From contig VXIS01000309.1 of the NCBI GenBank assembly GCA_008704415.1, positions 1 through 58,535 of the forward strand: a stretch of DNA of 58,535 bases, given 5' to 3'. This DNA is from Sphaerosporella brunnea. Its lineage: Eukaryota > Ascomycota > Pezizomycetes > Pezizales > Pyronemataceae. A program made the translations under genes and the position numbers. Shown here piece by piece: positions 10,227 through 21,531 of the stretch (its first letter is position 1; each line of letters opens with the position of its first letter). The notes below the pieces were generated by a model. It did no database searches and was not told the DNA's origin. It worked only from the letters and a program-made list of their open reading frames with translations.

Positions 10227-11371
10227 GACTGGTTGTCGGTCGGGAGGGGAGTGAGCGTGGTAGTCGTAGTGGTGGCGGCGGCTCGGAGGTGGGCCGGCTT
10301 ATTGGGGCAGGTCGCAGCCAAGTGCCCGTGGCCGCCGCAGTAGAGACAGCGACCCTCGGCAAGCTGGGCAGCTCGTTCCTGGGTTGTGATCTTGCGACGA
10401 TTGGCGGAAAGCTCCATGGGTGTAGGTACGGGCTGCGTAGTGTCAGGTTGAGGCTGTGGGGTCGAAGTGGGAGCGAAGGTTCCTTGAGGCGTGCGGGGTG
10501 GTTGTGGAGTAGTGACCGGATGGTGACTGGCGTTGCGGGAGGTTGAAGACGAAGTGCTAGACCGGAGTTTGCGCAGGTGCTCAACGGCACGGATTTGGGA
10601 GTCAAGACGTTGGCACAGGTTGACAAAGTCGTTAAGGTTGGTGGGATTCGGAGTGCCGATGAGCTTCTCGAGGATTTCGATTGAGAGTCCATGCCGGAGG
10701 GCATCCATGGTGGCACGTTGATCCCAATCCAAATCGGAGACCAGCCTGGAGAACTCGGCGTAGTATAGCGAGAATTCCTTGTTGCCTTGTCGAAGGGTTT
10801 GAGGCTTGTGACGAGCTGTGGCGGCGCGGTCCGGGTCACCAAAGGCAGTCTGGAGGACGCTGATGACGTCTTCAACATCGTCGAGTCCTGTAATCGTGCC
10901 ATTATCGCGAATGTAGGGGAGGAGTTGTTCCATGGCACGGCCGTCGCATCGGTTGATGGCATAGGACAACCGTAGCTGGGGGGTTGGGAAGCGTGTGGTG
11001 TCTGCGAACAGCTTGAGACGGAGCTGGGCGACAAACGACCGAAGCTTATCGCGGGTGCCGTCGAACATAGGCGCGTCCGGGAGCTTGTCACCTCGTGCTC
11101 CATGGTTCTCCGGTGCCGGCTGGCCCAGGAGGCGGGTGATGATTTCTCGTTGACGGACCAGTTCTTGCTCGGCAGCGTCAGCTCGAGCGGTTTCTTCGGC
11201 CAAGGTAAGGTCGTCGTCCGTGGGTGCAGGTGTATAGTCAGGGGTGCTGAGGACTTCGGTGCAGATTCTGTGGATATAGTCGAGAGGGTCGTTGTTTTCA
11301 AGATCGGTGAGAGCGCTGGCAGCCACGAGGCGTGCCCAGAGGTCGTCGGAGATAGCTTTGTATATCGGCAT
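10214..11371 (-). CDS. Gypsy Gag with CCHC zinc knuckle
   Basis: 385 codons from ATG 11371 (MPIYKAISDDLWARLVAASA) to TAG 10214. The order is an N-terminal acidic/helical region, a coiled-coil-like stretch (ETARADAAEQELVRQREI), the retrotransposon Gag domain (residues ~120-250, with LRLKLFAD, EFSLYYAEFSRLV and a final helical segment), a Ser/Pro/Thr-rich linker, and one zinc knuckle CLYCGGHGHLAATC (CX2CX4HX4C) near the end. I chose this ATG because the ORF upstream of it runs into the LTR leader. It would form the particle core and bind genomic RNA. The frame is intact, unlike pol. Confidence 0.85.
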   Translation of the reverse strand: MPIYKAISDDLWARLVAASALTDLENNDPLDYIHRICTEVLSTPDYTPAPTDDDLTLAEETARADAAEQELVRQREIITRLLGQPAPENHGARGDKLPDAPMFDGTRDKLRSFVAQLRLKLFADTTRFPTPQLRLSYAINRCDGRAMEQLLPYIRDNGTITGLDDVEDVISVLQTAFGDPDRAATARHKPQTLRQGNKEFSLYYAEFSRLVSDLDWDQRATMDALRHGLSIEILEKLIGTPNPTNLNDFVNLCQRLDSQIRAVEHLRKLRSSTSSSTSRNASHHPVTTPQPPRTPQGTFAPTSTPQPQPDTTQPVPTPMELSANRRKITTQERAAQLAEGRCLYCGGHGHLAATCPNKPAHLRAAATTTTTTLTPLPTDNQSGNV

Positions 11372-11425
11372 GGTGTGTCGAGGTCGGGAGCAGGAGCGGG
11401 AGCTACGTAGGTTGGAGATAGTTCG

Positions 11426-11436
11426 ACAGAACGTAC
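11426..11436 (-). promoter_or_regulatory. Candidate self-priming primer binding site
   Basis: In element sense, two bases after the 5' LTR, ACGTTCTGT occurs. Its exact complement ACAGAACGT lies within the LTR (+ strand 11579-11587), about 40-50 nt downstream of a CATAAATG TATA-like motif, where the transcript could start. Tf1-type chromoviruses prime from the folded 5' end of their own RNA in this way. Confidence 0.5.
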
Positions 11437-11725
11437 TGTAACGGGACAGGCGCGAGGAAACGTCCAAGGTACGTAGCTGTCGAGGCAAGGACCGGAGGCA
11501 GGAGGACAAGGACAAGAGGCAGAAGAAGACGAGACAAGACAAGGTGGTTCAAGGTTACTAGGTTTGCTAGTATACAAGACGTTCTGTAAAGAAGAAAAGA
11601 AGAAAAGAAACAAAAACAAGTGAAACCTCGCCATTTATGCTTTCCCGTCACGTGACCGCGGCGCGCCGCGTCACGTGACACCCTAACCCTAGCGCCAAGC
11701 CACCCCTTAACCTTGAGCCGTGACA
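11437..11725 (-). repeat. 5' LTR of the chromovirus
   Basis: 289 bp, in element sense TGTCACGG...CCCGTTACA. It contains a palindromic CACGTGAC...GTCACGTG core, a TATA-like CATAAATG and a purine/pyrimidine-biased leader. It would act as promoter for the element. Confidence 0.9.
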
Positions 11726-12490
11726 GCATGATCGCCAATCCACGCGTGATACTACGGCACTTTGGCCACCGTCATGGTGGGCACCAGCCTCACACCACGC
11801 GCATCAATCGCCAGACCTGCTTCCCCACCTGCCCAGGCGCCGTAATACCACCGTGAACCCTGTACTCGTGGACTCAGCCTGAAAAACCATCGCGAGTTGC
11901 TCAAGCACAAGGTCCCTCAATACGTACAGTATGTGTGTTGGCAGGCAGTCAAAACTAATCTCTAAGTGCGCCTGCGCAGGGCTAGTGTCCTTGAAAAAAG
12001 CTGACGGACGTGGCAGCTTCACTGGCAGTAGCCACTCTGTCCTGGGAGAATCAGAGTTCGCCGAGGATCGGTCAGCGGTTCGCGTTCTTCAAGGGGTTTA
12101 ATGAAGCGATGTGTGGCAACCGACAAAACACGCACGAGAAATGTCTCCTTCCCCCTCTCTACTGTATTTGAAGCATGCTGGGGCCAGCGTTGCACTGGTC
12201 CCGGTGCGACCAGCCCCTGACACCCGAGATTCTCCCAGCCCCTTGCCCGCCGGATATGAGGTTGAGGATAAAGAAGGATGCAAGAAGGTCGCGAGAAAAA
12301 ATGCAGGTGGCCCTTGGGCCGCACGCGACACAGTTAACCCTGGGAAAAGCGCCTTACTGGGCCCACATGGCTTGGGGCAGAGGTGTGAGCATCAACGTAC
12401 TCACAGGCGGAGCCGCAGTCCCTAGGCAGCACAGGGCACGCAAACCGAGAGCGGGGAGAAAAAAGGGGAAGGGGAAGGAAAAGGAAGAGG
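11726..12490. other. No recognisable feature
   Basis: Only short, overlapping ORFs on both strands, with no recognised motif. Confidence 0.4.
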
Positions 12491-13687
12491 TAGTGCTGTG
12501 CACGGGTCGGGGAACCCCGACGGGGCACGGGGCGCGACGGGGCGGCAACCGCCTCAACGAACCCCGATCCACACCGCCACGCTCCTGCCGCCCCGTGGAC
12601 AACCGGGCCACCCCGGATGTTACGTTTGTTTACAGCTGGCTGCGCAAGTGAAGAGATCGTATGTTGAGTATAACCGAGAGCCTGATTGCCTACCACCTGC
12701 GGAGGATGCCGTGCACCGAGCGTGGGATCGGTATCAACATATAGAGCTCCCACTGCCTTTGAACACCCGGCATTCTCAACATCGCACCGAACGAAACCGC
12801 CCCATGCCTTCGAACCCATTTGGTTAGGAGATTGAGCAACAGGCTCACGCTGCAACACCAATGGACGAACCTGAACAGTATCAACAGTTGCCGCCGATGT
12901 CACCGGAGCTATTGTCCAACCGCTGTGAGTCGAATACCCTTCTCTGGTCGCGTGAGAGCAGTCAGTATTTGTTTCCACGCTTCGCTTTGATTGCGAAAGA
13001 CTATTTCCCAGAATAGGTTTTATGATTGCTTTCCACTGAAAGCCTATACTAAGCCTGTGGGTCATCACTCTAGCTGCAACCGCACCTTCTTAACGCACCT
13101 TTTCATCCGCGCGGAATGCTGAAGGCCCACGTCAGGCAGCAATGTCTCGTGAAACGCTTCAGCTACCTGTCACACTTCGTACCTGGTGGAATCCGTGTGT
13201 TTTGGGCTTTGATTCAGTGTTGGTAACGTACCACTAGTACTTGGAGAAAGGGGGAACACTGGTCCTGGAGGAGAAGGACATTTGGCCCGGAGAAGTTTAT
13301 ATTGTATTGTTTTGTAACCTTGTAGTCCTCTAACATGTATCTATGTTCTAGGTGTCCTATATGTGTCTACCGTGTTGCCTGCTATAAGAGGTGATGGACT
13401 TTGTCGGCGAAACATAATGCCGCGTGTCTCCCTCCGCCGGTGTTCTTGGATTCCCCTGTCAGACGAACATCGTGTGTGCCAATTGGACTGCAAAGTGTAC
13501 CGGCCCTCATTGTCCCACATACATCAGTCTCACCTCGCCGCCGCACTGCGATTCCCCGTCGCACCCCGATACACCCCGCCCAACCCCGATCACCTGGTCG
13601 TGCCCCGGTGCACCCCACGATGCCCGGGCCTACCCCGCTGTACCCCGCGCGCCCACGCCCCGACCCGTCGCCCCGTGCACAGCACTA
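12491..13687 (+). mobile_element. hAT transposon relic, TAGTGCTGTGCAC ends
   Basis: TAGTGCTGTGCACGGG at the left end is inverted at the right end (CCCGTGCACAGCACTA). Flanking octamers GGAAGAGG (12483-12490) and GGAGGAGG (13688-13695) match at 7 of 8 positions. Both subterminal regions are rich in CCCCG/CGGGG repeats. A short transposase remnant lies inside. It is a non-autonomous 1.2-kb copy. Confidence 0.7.
12861..13016 (+). pseudogene. hAT transposase fragment
   Basis: A 51-codon ORF ends with LLWSRESSQYLFPRFALIAK followed by DYF. This resembles the W-x-x-(R)YP-x-LA-x-(I/M)AKDYL start of the hAT dimerisation domain. The next conserved block (IPATS...) is missing because a TAG follows after DYFPE. 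It lies between the element's termini and supports the hAT call for 12491-13687. It is not functional. Confidence 0.45.
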
Positions 13688-15189
13688 GGAGGAGGAGCTG
13701 TGGGCTCCTAGCATGAGGGGGTTATTACAGGCCTGTCGTTTCACGAGCCGCAATTTGCTTGTTTTATTTCCTTCACAGGGTCGCAGGCTTCAACAGTAGG
13801 GTCGATCATAAGGAGTAGCATAGTCCCGCTCCTCGATATATCTCATTGCCGCATGTGGCTCACTACAATGTGGTTGATAAAAAAAAGACAAAAAGCAGTC
13901 CAGGCTCGTGCCGGAAAAACGTCAACATCCAGGGTATAACACCATTTTCCAGCGGTGTGGCGCGCCGATTCATTCAGCGCCCAAGATGGAGAACCATCCA
14001 AAGCTGTAGTACATGCGCGCAACGCATCAAAGACCATGTGAACAATGAAACAATAAAGCGTCTTTGAGGAGAGGCGCTAGGTGAAAACGACCTCATTTGA
14101 ATGACCTACTATATTCTTCAAGGCAGGGCCTATCCTAAACCCGAGGGGAGGGCGGTACTGAAAGTGCGAGCACTGGCAGGTCGGCTGTTCCGCGCAGGTG
14201 ATTCCTGTAATGGCACTCGATACCCACTGACAGCGGGTAGGAACGAAATTGTGAGGCACTTGGAGAATCAACCCGCTCATCGGAGCCGTCAATACTGGCG
14301 GGAATTTCCACAATCACCAGTGGTGCGTCACCCACAGGCCGACATTGCGACAGGAGATAGAAGTTGGACAATATGGCGCTGGATGACAAAGCAGAGTTAT
14401 TAGGGACCTCTTTGTGGTGGAGAGTATTCCTGAGAGAGATGGTTTTCCATAGTGCGGGGCATTTTGACATTCCGTACTCGGATGTTTGTGGTACAATGCC
14501 ACTTGGCCTGGTCGTCCCTCAATCTCGTGGATTTCCTATCCTTATAACTCGTCGTCACCCATAATCAACTTCATCATTCCATCCCTATATTTCAGAACGT
14601 CGAAATGCTGACTCTGTAAGCGCCGAGTTGCGAATAGATCTGGTGTGACAAACCACGGTTAGATGACGAGGGAAAGGTTGCGTTCTTACTGAGATAGGGT
14701 CGTAGGGTTTTCTGCAACTCGGGCAGAGAAGGGGACTTTTGTTATCGTGATCCTAAGCGGCTGATTCTGGGGAATACCAGCAAGCAATCTTCATTAATGG
14801 TGCTGCCTGGGCATCCAATCGCACTCACAATGTTCAGTGCATTTTCAATGGACAATGAGCCCACATTGACAGAGAGCTAGCGGCACCTTTGACAAAGCTT
14901 AAAGGTGATACTGCTTGGCGGATTGAAAACTGACAATCTTTATGACTGATTTATCTAGTCGCCACCGCGGTACACATCCCGCATATACCAACATGAACTA
15001 CCATCGCCTGCTTATTTGTCGCCGAACACGACGCATCAGGCCTTCCATCCATGATATGCAAAGAGCTCCGTAATTTGGTCTCACATCCCTCATGGCTTGA
15101 TAGCATATACGGACCGACAGCGTAGAAATGATGGTAGAGGCCGTCAATATGCCTCAGAATCTGCTGGTACGGATAGATCTGAAACGATA
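13688..15189. other. No recognisable feature
   Basis: ORFs up to 117 aa occur on both strands, with no domain, repeated family or promoter signature I can support. Confidence 0.4.
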
Positions 15190-15376
15190 TTATCCAAATA
15201 CTCGTTCTCTCGTTCTCCTCCACTTTCCTCTTCCCCTGCTTCCGTTTTCTCTGCCGCTTCCTCCTCCTCCTGCTTCTCCTCCTGCGATTCCGCCTCCTCT
15301 TCGTCTTCCTCCCCTCTCTCTCCTGCCCCCCTTCCCCCCTCCCCTTCTGGATCTTCCTCCAAAACCTCCCTTGTAG
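15190..15376. repeat. Polypyrimidine tract (CTC/TCC-rich)
   Basis: About 190 bases are almost wholly C and T on the plus strand. They give artefactual Ser/Pro-rich and Glu/Arg/Gly-rich ORFs in several frames. The tract could form triplex DNA. Confidence 0.7.
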
Positions 15377-18300
15377 CTCCCGGGATTGGTATGGTTCAGG
15401 CTTTGCATCCCTGAGAGATTCACTGCCGCCGAGACATTCTCCGCCGCCGAGATTCACTGCGACCGAGAGACTCGCCACCGGCGAGACGACTGCGTTTACA
15501 AGGTCGAGATACCCTCATGGCGCCCGCTTGTCGTGATTGTACGTTTTTTTTTGTTCGGCCTGCCCATTGTGTTCAGGTTGCTGCTGCTGGAGGGTGGTTG
15601 TACCAGTGGTATACGCAATTGGAAGTGGCCGGCATTCTGGATCAAAGTCATGACGAAAGAACGTCACTGCTTGGACCAAGTTCACTGTTTCGAACAGTGT
15701 AGGCCTCACGATATTGGTAGGTGGTAGCGTTTGCAGCTGGCCATGGCGGTTGGCAACTGGCCATGGCTGCGGGGCCGTGCCATACAGCTGGTCCAAGCTT
15801 TTCACAATGCGTAGTGGCGACCGGATAACCAGAGTACACCGGTGCGAAACCGGTGGGGCTGCGCCACGTAGAATTATGGAGCGCATCATGTTTGGTCGAT
15901 CAACGTGGTGTCTGCTCAGAGTTCGCACGCGGGGATAACTGCGTTCATTATGGTCGTTCATCTCCACCTACCGCAACCGTGCGGCAACTAGGTGCATAAG
16001 TGCCTGCATTATACTGGAGACTGAGCCTATTACGGGGGCCTGCGGCGCTCTCAAGGCAAAAAAATCAAGGAAACCGCGACATTAAAACAGAAGAATTCCT
16101 TATACCAGCAGCCAGGGCTCCTCCTCCTTCTCCTTCTTCCGCCCCTTCTCCTTCTTCCTGCCCCACTCCAGGTCTGCCAGGATTGTGCAACCTGGTTTTG
16201 GTCGCTCCACCTATGCAGACATTGACGTTCACTCCCACAACCTAATTCACTCGGATTCGGGATGTCTGTTTCGTTGCGCGGCGCAGGGACTGTGTACGCT
16301 TTCTTTCAACGTTCTTCCAGCTGTCTTCAGCTTCGGCCATTGAATGGGAGGGTCGGGTGTATCAGAGCGGACGGGTGCTGAGTTCGTGTCGGGTGTTGGT
16401 GCCACTTAGGCTAATGTGGTACTCTGCTCCGCATGTCTGGAATGCAGCCAGGAGGGAGGAGCGGATAGCTCCGGTGCGTGTTTCATCCGCTGCCCCCTGG
16501 GATGGGTGGCTGCGAGCATTTACGTTTCAGTCTTGCCGTGATGCACACGAGAGCGCGAGACGAAACTGAGAATAATCAAGTAACATTGAGAACTGTCAAG
16601 ACCGCTCGACAATGGCGAGACTGACCGAGAATAACGGCGGCCTCGCGAGACCAGGCAGGACCCAGCGAGAATCTCCCCGGCGCGGGAGAGCTTCCAGTCT
16701 GCATCGTAAACTGGACGGACAGGTCTATGTAGGCGAGGAACATAAAAAAAATGCAATTGCAGACACTATCCGCGTACAACAGCCATTTGTGTACCCGCCG
16801 CTTGACGTGGAACATTTCATCAGACGTCCTCCACCAAATCACTATACACTGGCAACTACGGAATCAAACCCTGCAACGCCCTGATTCCACCATGCGCGCA
16901 ACATGATGAGGACCTGAAGACTCTCGCGGGCCATGCCAGGTTGATTGCGTTCTTGAGCGTTCCTGCAGCGGAGCAGAGCCCTTCCGCCGGGGCTGTGGAA
17001 GCGAACCCGCGGCGTCAGCATTCACACAACCAGAGTACGGTGTGATGACTTACGCTGGGTCGAATGCTAGTCCTTCGCCATCATTGTGAGTCGAGAAAAC
17101 ATGATGTTGCCTGTTTCTGCCCACCATAACAGTTCGTTTAACTTCGTTAGAGCTATACTGCGTTTCCCACTCAGCTGTAGACATATAAGGCATCTGCCGG
17201 TGACGTTCAGGTTTATGGGGTGGTATTTGGAGTTGCTGTTGGTGGGCGCCTATATCTATATCTCGAAAGAAGGGATTTGGAGGAACCCGGCACCCTGCGG
17301 TTGCAGCAGATTGGACGACGGGCTGCGTGCCCGGGGACTCCCTGGAAGGTCTTTATACCGGCTCCATGCCGCCTGCAGCCTGTCGTCAACCTCTCAAACC
17401 CAACTCTCTGCCCAGTTGTTCTCAACGTAAGTCATGTTAATTACTGACATCATTGTTCCAGTATCCCGCGCCCTGCAGACCCTTCACGACGCGAGCTATG
17501 CCTCCCCAAACAACAGCAGCACCATACCAGCCTGAACGTTGGCGGGACAACCGAGTATTCCCGTGAATGACAAGACCGAACGACAACCGTCTAGACTGCG
17601 ACGAGACCGGCAGCACAGTTCGAGACCGCACGATTCTCACGAGCCCAAGACCCTCGGCGAGAATTCTCGACTCGTGTACAACACTGAACTGGCGGAAAGG
17701 TCACAGTTGTCTCAGCCTCTCCAAGCAGGGGCACAGCTGGGCGCGGCATTCTGAGAGGTCGCGTTCAAAACACACAGCCAGGACGAGGTCAGGGATTTTT
17801 GGGTTTCCTGTAGATGCCTTTCGAGGTGGATTTGAAGCGTGCAGTTTTGAACCGAGAGCTGTTTGATTGTCCCCATCAGCTCGAGAACGAATGTGAGAAG
17901 CTTGGCCAAACAGGTGTCGTAACATTTTCTAAGGGCGGCGAGATTTCGGATTGAGCGTCACGAAACCTGGTCTGCTCAATCCCAGGGAGTGGAGGGACGG
18001 CGGGCAATCACACATCAGGCATCCTACATTTGTGTGTCTTGGGTGAGCTCCCGCTGAAGCTTGCACGCATAGAGGACGCGTGGAACTGCGTTGCGCTCTT
18101 GATCCGGGACTGTGGCGATTCGCTCGGTGCGGGTCTTGCGCTCCTGAAGGGCGCTCGTCTTGCATTCCGACAAACCGCACTTCGTGCAGCAATTGTGTGG
18201 GTCAGAGCACCGCGAGTAGACTTAGTTGTGTTGCTTAGGATCCATCCAGTAGTCACCATACTGACGGCAGGTTCTGGGCTATTTGAACGGAGAGATGTAT

Positions 18301-18734
18301 ACGGAAAGCTAAAGTCGCGGTTGCGGGGGGCAGTGATATCATGTGTCACTGTATATATCGTGGAAAGAGAGCCGCAGCGGTGTCGCAAGTTGGTGGCTCA
18401 ACACGGAAAAGCCGAAAATTTACACTACAGAGGTTGAGTGTTTAGCTCTGATTGGGCGGTGCATTGTCGGGCGGAGCTTGACCCATGACACTGCGGTGCG
18501 ACAATACTGCGGAGCCATTACACTGATGTACACACTGCTAGATTTGTCGATAGTTGTGGAATGGAAGGGAAGTGTGTGTATCAGCGCGGGTGCTCTCGGT
18601 GGAGTGAGACGGTCTTGCCTCCTAGACCCAACCCACTTCCTTCTCCCTTTTGCTTTACTACTTTGGAACCCTCTTTTTCCTCTCAGCACCCCACTTTCTT
18701 CTGCGTTCTTACACCGCATAAAACACCTTCGGAG
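15377..18734. other. Anonymous region with CGAGA-rich patches
   Basis: No gene is supported. Patches with repeated CGAGA/CCGAG motifs occur at about 15420-15495, 16550-16690 and 17565-17690. They may be subterminal parts of an unidentified element, but I cannot define termini. A small CTC/TTC-rich patch lies at 16110-16165. Confidence 0.35.
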
Positions 18735-18959
18735 ATGGAAGACAACACCTCTGCGCCATGCAGAACCTGCCGCCAATCTGCGCTTCAAATTGCAGAGTTC
18801 TCCTTTTGGAAATGGAGAAAGCGCTCCAAAATGGCTGATGCATGTAGATCACGTGTCGTCCGACAGACTGCAAATGAAGCTGAACATGGACCGGTCAGTG
18901 TCTGGCATTTAGGGCTGGATGGAAGCAACTGCGCCGTGTTTCACACACATACACCCTGA
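18735..18959 (+). CDS. Possible small gene with a CxxC motif
   Basis: The 74-codon ORF starts MEDNTSAPCRTCRQSALQIA and is preceded by about 100 bases of strongly pyrimidine-rich sequence, a common fungal promoter/leader feature. The encoded N-terminus has CRTC and then a basic helical part (KWRKRSK). A GTCAGT donor-like site at about 18894 could start an intron, so the true 3' part may differ. I do not recognise a family. Confidence 0.25.
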   Translation: MEDNTSAPCRTCRQSALQIAEFSFWKWRKRSKMADACRSRVVRQTANEAEHGPVSVWHLGLDGSNCAVFHTHTP

Positions 18960-19372
18960 CTGCAATGGACATACAACTGCACATTACATTAAGTGGCGCT
19001 GTACTCATGACTGCACACCGTGTACTCAACGCACGGATGTTCACTTGTATCCTACGCGAGGTAGAGGTTATCATATTGCGCCTTGGCCTTAGTAATCACG
19101 AAGCGGGTGGTGTGTGCGGGATTCGCACTCCTTCGGCATGCGCAGTGCGAGCTTGGCAACACAACGGCAGTTTATCACCGTCAACTGAGTTAAACCAGAC
19201 GTTCTGTTATTGTCGATCGATTGAGATTAAGTGTTTCGACTACCTGTCATCAACGTGGCGGAATGTGGCCGTTCAGGCCAGTCCTCGGTGATGAGGTGAG
19301 TGGTCTGCACCATTCGCGACGCGGTGCTGCCAACCATGCGTCCAGCCAGCTCTTTGATCCCCGCAATGACTA

Positions 19373-19680
19373 ATCCGGCCATCATACCGATTCTCGTGGT
19401 TCCGCAGCCTGCGATTCCTCATGTCTATTGTGACCTCATCCCTATCCCGACTGCCAATCATCATCCTCAATCCATCTGCTCGTGTCCTACTTGCCGACCA
19501 ATCTCCGTCTGCTCATCACCATCCCGCCTACCGGTGTGAATCCTCACTCCACCTGCTCGTCCCAATCATACTTACTTTCAGTCATCCCTCCACCGGCTCA
19601 TCATCATCCCACCTACCCAGCCCAATCATCCAGATCATCACCACCTGCTCATCTCCACATCATTATCCGCATCCTCTGTA
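19373..19680. repeat. Degenerate C/T/A-rich minisatellite
   Basis: Loosely repeated units containing CTGCTCATC, CCAATCATC and CATCCC(A/G)CCTACC recur for about 300 bp. They make long frames on the plus strand without stops, so the ORFs here are not evidence of genes. Confidence 0.45.
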
Positions 19681-20706
19681 CAACGCCGTGTTCATCGAAA
19701 TGCCATCCACTCTCCTCATCACATCACGGTTCTTATTTCCCACAAAGTAATTTCCGCCCTTGGACTCGTGGTTATCGCACCTTACTCCTTTTCTGCGCCT
19801 ATCATTCTGCTCGTTTTCAATCAATGGAGCCGTGATGTTGTGAACTATGGTCCCTGGCGGCATTGATGCTTTGGGGCGGATCAGGTATACTGCGTCACCA
19901 GCTGCACTCAGGAATGGAATAGGAATACCGCGCGTCGCTCATAATTTACTAGGATCACTTCCATCTGATTCGAAGCATGCCTAGCCTCGCTGAGGGCTAG
20001 CACCCCTGCGACAGGCCAAGGCATCGCCGTAGTCTTACCCTGTACGGGGAGTGGATTGTGGGTTGTAGTTGGCGAGTACTTACGAACCTGGCCTCAGTGA
20101 CCGCGATCGCCCATTGTAAGCCTGGAAAGAAAGCTGCATCCCCGTCTGCACCAGTGCCTAGCTTGCGAAGATGGGAGGAGCTGTTTGTCAGCTGTGATGT
20201 ACTTGTTGGGACACCGGCAAGCTTCGGTGTTAAGATAAACAGCGTACCCTCCATGTCACTGGATACACTTCAGCCGTACTTTATTTCACAACCACCTGAA
20301 TTTCTCGACCACAAATACGCGTTTCAACAACGGTTCGATATCGCCCCGGATAGATTTTCACGCTTTCGTCGTTTTACTACCTAGATACGACGAATGAAGT
20401 AAGCTATAGTAAACGCTAGCGAGCGTCTCCTGTGGCGGCGATTTGGGCGTGCTCCTACTACGAACAATGCGCTCACTGCATCGTTCGTTTGTCTAGTTAA
20501 CCAAAGATTCTTATCGGAATACTAATATTTAGAAAACTTTGCTTCCGGAACAATCCCGGTCTTCTTGCTTTATACTCCAGACTTCCGCAATCTCCCTTCC
20601 TGGTTGATGGCAAGTTGGAGTTTTTTTCCGTTCTGATGCTGTACGCCACCACCTGTATCCTGAATGGCTTGCATGGGGTTTCAACTGGAACATCGGTACT
20701 ATGGAC
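19681..20706. other. No recognisable feature
   Basis: Only short ORFs without recognised motifs. Confidence 0.4.
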
Positions 20707-21531
20707 CAGGGGTCCCAATAGTCCGGACAGTCCGGCTTTTAGCCTCCCCTGAACCGGACTGTTTGAAACGGGCTTTTGAAATTCCGGCCCGTTTGGACCA
20801 GGCTTTTTCGAGCGAGACCCAGGTGCCTACAGGGCCCGATCAGGGCAAGAAAATTCCGGTGCCTACAGGCCCCACCAGGCACCTGACGAATCATTGCTCT
20901 AACAAACAGGAAAGGACTACATAAAGAAATTATACTGCCATTTCCGCGGCCCGCTGTTCCAAATCAACCAGCATTGCTTCGACCTGCGGAACCTGAGAGC
21001 CCGCTCCATAAACCAAATCTTCCCTCGCCCAAGATTTCAGACATTCGATCGCTTCAATGACATCGTCACCCAGCTTAGAGCGAAGTCTCCCAAAATACGA
21101 AAAAAATACGGTGTTTTCCCCAGTAAAATTCACCGTAAGGGGCAAGATGCCGTCCGCCATTCCCTTTCGGTCGCGCGAATCTTGGATCTCTCAGCATCAC
21201 GTCACAATTTGCAATCTGCTACGAACCCCGGCTCATACCCGTGGTGCAATGATTGGATCCTGCCGACGGCAAAAGTGTGGGGGATCAACAAGGTTTTTGA
21301 TTGTGATCGTCACCGCACTTTTTGGTGAACCGCCGGGAGAGCCCGACCATGACAACGATCTGCCCTTTTAGCGTCGCCCTGGATAACCGGGCCCGGGCGG
21401 CACCTATCAGATATTCAGGCTTTGTGAACATCGGCCAGAACCTATCAGGCTGCACCAACCGTCGGCCTGACCTGACCCACTCTGTCGGGCCCCGTTGGGA
21501 CTGGCGGGCGCCCGGACTATTGGGACCCCTG
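20707..21531 (-). mobile_element. Non-autonomous hAT element, CAGGG family, perfect TSD
   Basis: CAGGGGTCCCAATAGTCCGG at the left end is exactly inverted at the right end. The octamer CTATGGAC flanks both sides (20699-20706, 21532-21539) without mismatch. The 825-bp element keeps only the last part of a hAT transposase on the minus strand. This copy defines the family whose other members lie at 26938-28177, 31219-36520 and 31671-36054, with probable members at 37524-37988 and the palindrome centre. Confidence 0.9.
20930..21160 (-). pseudogene. hAT transposase C-terminal end
   Basis: The 76-codon frame ends VIEAIECLKSWAREDLVYGA followed by GSQVPQVEAMLVDLEQRAAEMAV. The LKSWAR..LV block matches the last conserved part of hAT dimerisation domains (...EALxCLKSWxxxGLV). 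The same ending recurs at 36076-36270 (plus) and 32886-32981 (minus) in sister elements. Upstream catalytic and zinc-finger parts are missing, so the element cannot move itself. Confidence 0.6.

Larger units (their letters stand above)
6202..11725 (-). mobile_element. Ty3/gypsy chromovirus, near full length
   Basis: Two LTRs in the same orientation (6202-6482 and 11437-11725) flank gag, protease, RT, RNase H, integrase and a chromodomain, in that order on the minus strand. Domain order plus chromodomain place it among chromoviruses, probably near the Tf1/sushi-type self-priming group. Gag is open. Pol has an in-frame TAG, a frameshift and a catalytic substitution, so the copy is dead. The 5-bp flanks (TGGAC left, GCATG right) do not match, so one junction may have been rearranged. 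Confidence 0.92.

Noticed and set aside
11437..11725. ACCCTAACCCTA in the gypsy LTR as a telomere remnant
   Set aside because: It lies inside the LTR consensus and is mutated in the other LTR, so it is part of the LTR and not telomere addition.
15190..15376. Several long frames on both strands
   Set aside because: They come from a C/T-only tract that lacks stop codons by composition.
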